Source: Tenebrio molitor (taxonomy: Eukaryota; Arthropoda; Insecta; Coleoptera; Tenebrionidae). Taken from it: a stretch of DNA of 64,000 bases. Shown one piece after another: positions 61,832 through 64,000 of the stretch. The notes beneath the pieces are model-generated. The model was not told the origin of the DNA. It made no database searches and saw only the letters and a program-made list of their open reading frames with translations. The position numbers and the translations under genes are program-made. Position 1 is the first letter of the stretch, and each line of letters starts with the position of its first letter. The stretch is from positions 4,960,001 to 5,024,000 of the forward strand of contig NC_091054.1 in the NCBI RefSeq assembly GCF_963966145.1, read 5' to 3'.

Positions 61832-62395
61832 ATGTCAAGCTATCTGCTGGTATTGTTTTTATTTTCCTTAACTACCAGACAAGGTTATTATGTAACTATT
61901 TCCTTTCCTACTTTATTAGAAAAATCTATTTTCTTCTAGTGTTCAGTTTAACGTGTTACGTGCAATTTGAGGATTTTTTACAAGCTATAGAATCACCTGA
62001 AAATCAGAAAGTAATAGAAGAGTTTGCGGAAATCAGGGACAGGGAGCACACTTTTTCTGCTTGTAATAATGACTTTTACCGTGCTCCTGAATTACGCTGT
62101 TTTTCGGCGATTGTTACAGGTGATAAATACGTACAATAAAAATTTGAGAGGACATGTTGCTGTGTACACAGGTTACAACAATGACACATTTGTTATGAAA
62201 GGTTGCATTAGGAGTGGTCGTTGCAAAGAGATGGAAATGAATTTTAGACTTTTTGAAATCTTGGATGTCGAGAGTGTTAAATGTATCGAGTGTGAAGAGG
62301 ATGGGTGCAATTCTACATCAAAGTTTTCTGTTGGTGGTTTAATGAATGTCATGTTGGTACTTATTGTTTTTAATCTAATAAAAAATATTTTATGA
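61832..62395 (+). CDS. Ly6/three-finger-like GPI-anchored protein
   Basis: Three exons, 61832-61883, 61940-62119 and 62172-62395, both introns phase 1, give 151 residues. A signal peptide (MSSYLLVLFLFSLTT) is followed by a Cys-rich domain with LTCYVQFEDF at its start. It closes with KGCIRSGRCKEM and VKCIECEEDGCNST, the CxxC...CN end typical of insect Ly6/quiver-type proteins. The last 20 residues (GGLMNVMLVLIVFNLIKNIL) are a hydrophobic tail ending at the stop, as for GPI attachment. Such proteins act at the cell surface, for example in channel or septate-junction trafficking; the specific role here is unknown. The spacing of the early cysteines is looser than usual, so exon 2 boundaries deserve a check. 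The introns are 56 and 52 bp. Confidence 0.75.
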
Positions 62396-63892
62396 AATTA
62401 AAAAAAAAAATTATTTGTGTAACTGAATACCTACTCAAAGTTATTAGTGAAGAATTACATTTCTATCTATGTCTAAATTTTTTGCCATTCCAGGCACTAT
62501 TTTCTCATTTGACAGTTTCTCTTTTTGATGACGTCAGCCAGTTCACTGCTTTTAAAAATGGTTACCTGTCACCTGCTACGTCTACAAATTTTCTGTTGGG
62601 TTCCCATCAGGCATCTGTGCTGGCCACTTGACACGTAAAACACTTTAAAAATGACAAATAATGAAAACCGTAAAGTGACAACTGTAAACTGTCAGCTGTC
62701 AAATTTTCAAATTTAGAGGAGGCGCCAAATCTATACATGCACGGTAAATCACAGCCAACGACGACGTAATAAACATTTATAATAACCTTGCAGAATGTGG
62801 GTTGATCTCTTCTAAAAAAATTACATTTGAAAGTATTGAATGGGGCACAGATTGACCAAAAATAAAAATAACTTCTAGAAACAGCAAATCTAAATGCCGT
62901 TATGAAAGGAACGTGATAGATTTGCATCATGATCGTGCTGCAACTCATAAGACATGACGCATCATTGGTCAAAGATGTTGAACATTTGGATGGTTTAATG
63001 ATTTTTCTATTGATTTATTCGGAAAGACTAGATGGAGTAGTCTAAATTTTAATTAAAAACGTCTGTCTTGCGATGTAATCTGAAATGTAATAGTTGTGTA
63101 ACTGCAGCAAAGACTGTCATCATTTTACTGTTCCATTTTATTGTCGAATAAAAATTCAATACTTAGTGGTTCACATTACGTTCCCTATGACCCGTGCAAG
63201 GTATTAAAATGTTGTGCCCCCCAACTCCGAATTATCATCATTATCCTTAAGCTCTTACGTAATCTTTGTTCGGTGCTACTTAACCAGCGCCCCATTTTGA
63301 ACGTCGCCCCCACTCCGTACCGTGACTATTGTAAAATTAAACAAAACTGGCAATGAAAGGGTTCGACTGCCATTAATTCGGCAAACTCTCGCTATAATTT
63401 CCATTCGAAAAGAACCACTTTAAAAAACCGCACCCCCAACGTTTCCGCTTCTGGTTTTCGGCCAATTCGTAAAATGTGCGATTACAGAAAAAATATGGCC
63501 TGCACCCCCATATCTCCGTTATTATATCATGTCGTTGCATTAACATAAAAAAGAGATACTAAAGAATAATTCTATTCTTCGCCGTCCGAATTAATTTTTC
63601 GCCGAAATTTGTCCGCAAGATCCTCGCCTTAATAATAATGCCATCTCGTTGTAGTTCTTGCATGCAATGTGTCAAATAAACTGCAAATTGTGTGCACTAA
63701 AATTGCCACCTCCTTTTGAAATATCACCGATGCTGTCAACTTTATGAAAAGTTACGACGAATTTTTCGTGTTTACTAAGCGAAATCGTGTCGGGCTAGAG
63801 TGCATCCTCAGCAGATGATTTATTGCAGGAGAATCGATTTAATTAGTGCAGTTCTCGACTCCGAGGAGTGGTTTCGGGGGGATTATACAACA
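62396..63892. other. Ly6-like 3' flank and right-hand spacer
   Basis: AT-rich and without a gene that I recognise. AATAAAAAATATT just before the Ly6-like stop (about 62378) could serve as an early poly(A) signal. GC content rises after 63380. Confidence 0.45.
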
Positions 63893-64000
63893 ATGGTGGT
63901 GCGGTTTAAACCGGAATTTTTCAGATGTGCTGACGTTCGTAGTGATTCTGTTGCAGCAAGCGGTGAAAATGTGAGAGAATTGATGTTGATGGAATATCCA
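63893..64000 (+). CDS. Possible start of a coding region cut by the window end
   Basis: ATG at 63893 in a good context (ACAACAATGG) opens a frame, MVVRFKPEFFRCADVRSDSV, that stays open to the window edge (36 codons). The surrounding DNA is less AT-rich. Too short for a domain call, and a chance ORF is quite possible. Confidence 0.2.
   Translation, partial: MVVRFKPEFFRCADVRSDSVAASGENVRELMLMEYP

Noticed and set aside
1..64000. tRNA, rRNA, CRISPR or bacterial-type operon features
   Set aside because: Scanned by eye for tRNA B-box-like GGTTCGA contexts and regular spaced repeats; none fitted a cloverleaf or an array, and the gene structure is eukaryotic.

Overview
The window is nuclear DNA from an insect. 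Short GC-richer exons with GT/AG introns sit in AT-rich, repeat-laden DNA, and several products are typical of insects: a chitin deacetylase with chitin-binding and LDLa modules, a GPI-type matrix metalloproteinase, an insect-type Clic and a Ly6-like protein. A beetle is my guess, but nothing here fixes the order. All gene models below are spliced by eye from conserved protein blocks, splice consensus and phase.

Layout: a matrix metalloproteinase gene enters from the left, with one catalytic exon at 864-1017, a 7.8 kb repeat-filled intron and three exons up to 10210. Then come STRAP (13355-14721), ENGASE (15560-17488), LSM7 (19756-20158) and GID4 (21476-22337), all on the + strand. Rab40 (23288-30128, -) has a 6 kb second intron. 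SRSF2/SC35 (32460-33102, -) and a chitin deacetylase (33702-36100, -) follow. The deacetylase is head-to-head with the Nudix/CoA diphosphatase gene NUDT8 (36545-37261, +). Clic (37800-53551, -) has a tiny first exon lying 14.9 kb from the rest of its coding sequence. A Ly6/three-finger GPI-type gene lies at 61832-62395 (+). 53.6-61.8 kb is largely gene-free.

The large introns and spacers are full of mobile DNA. The clearest case is a complete insertion in Clic intron 1: a 3.9 kb LTR retrotransposon with two 529 bp LTRs that look identical, a 4 bp target duplication, and one long ORF. In that ORF gag and protease are fused to short remnants of polymerase. It is a young internal-deletion derivative. 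Several small terminal-inverted-repeat elements are present, and three groups of them share the same subterminal motif at similar spacing.

The host genes serve unrelated functions: extracellular matrix and cuticle remodelling (MMP, chitin deacetylase), RNA processing (STRAP, LSM7, SRSF2), protein and glycan turnover (ENGASE, GID4, Rab40), and mitochondrial and membrane functions (NUDT8, Clic). I see no operon-like or pathway clustering. The deacetylase/NUDT8 pair shares a 444 bp divergent promoter region, and NUDT8 and Clic converge.
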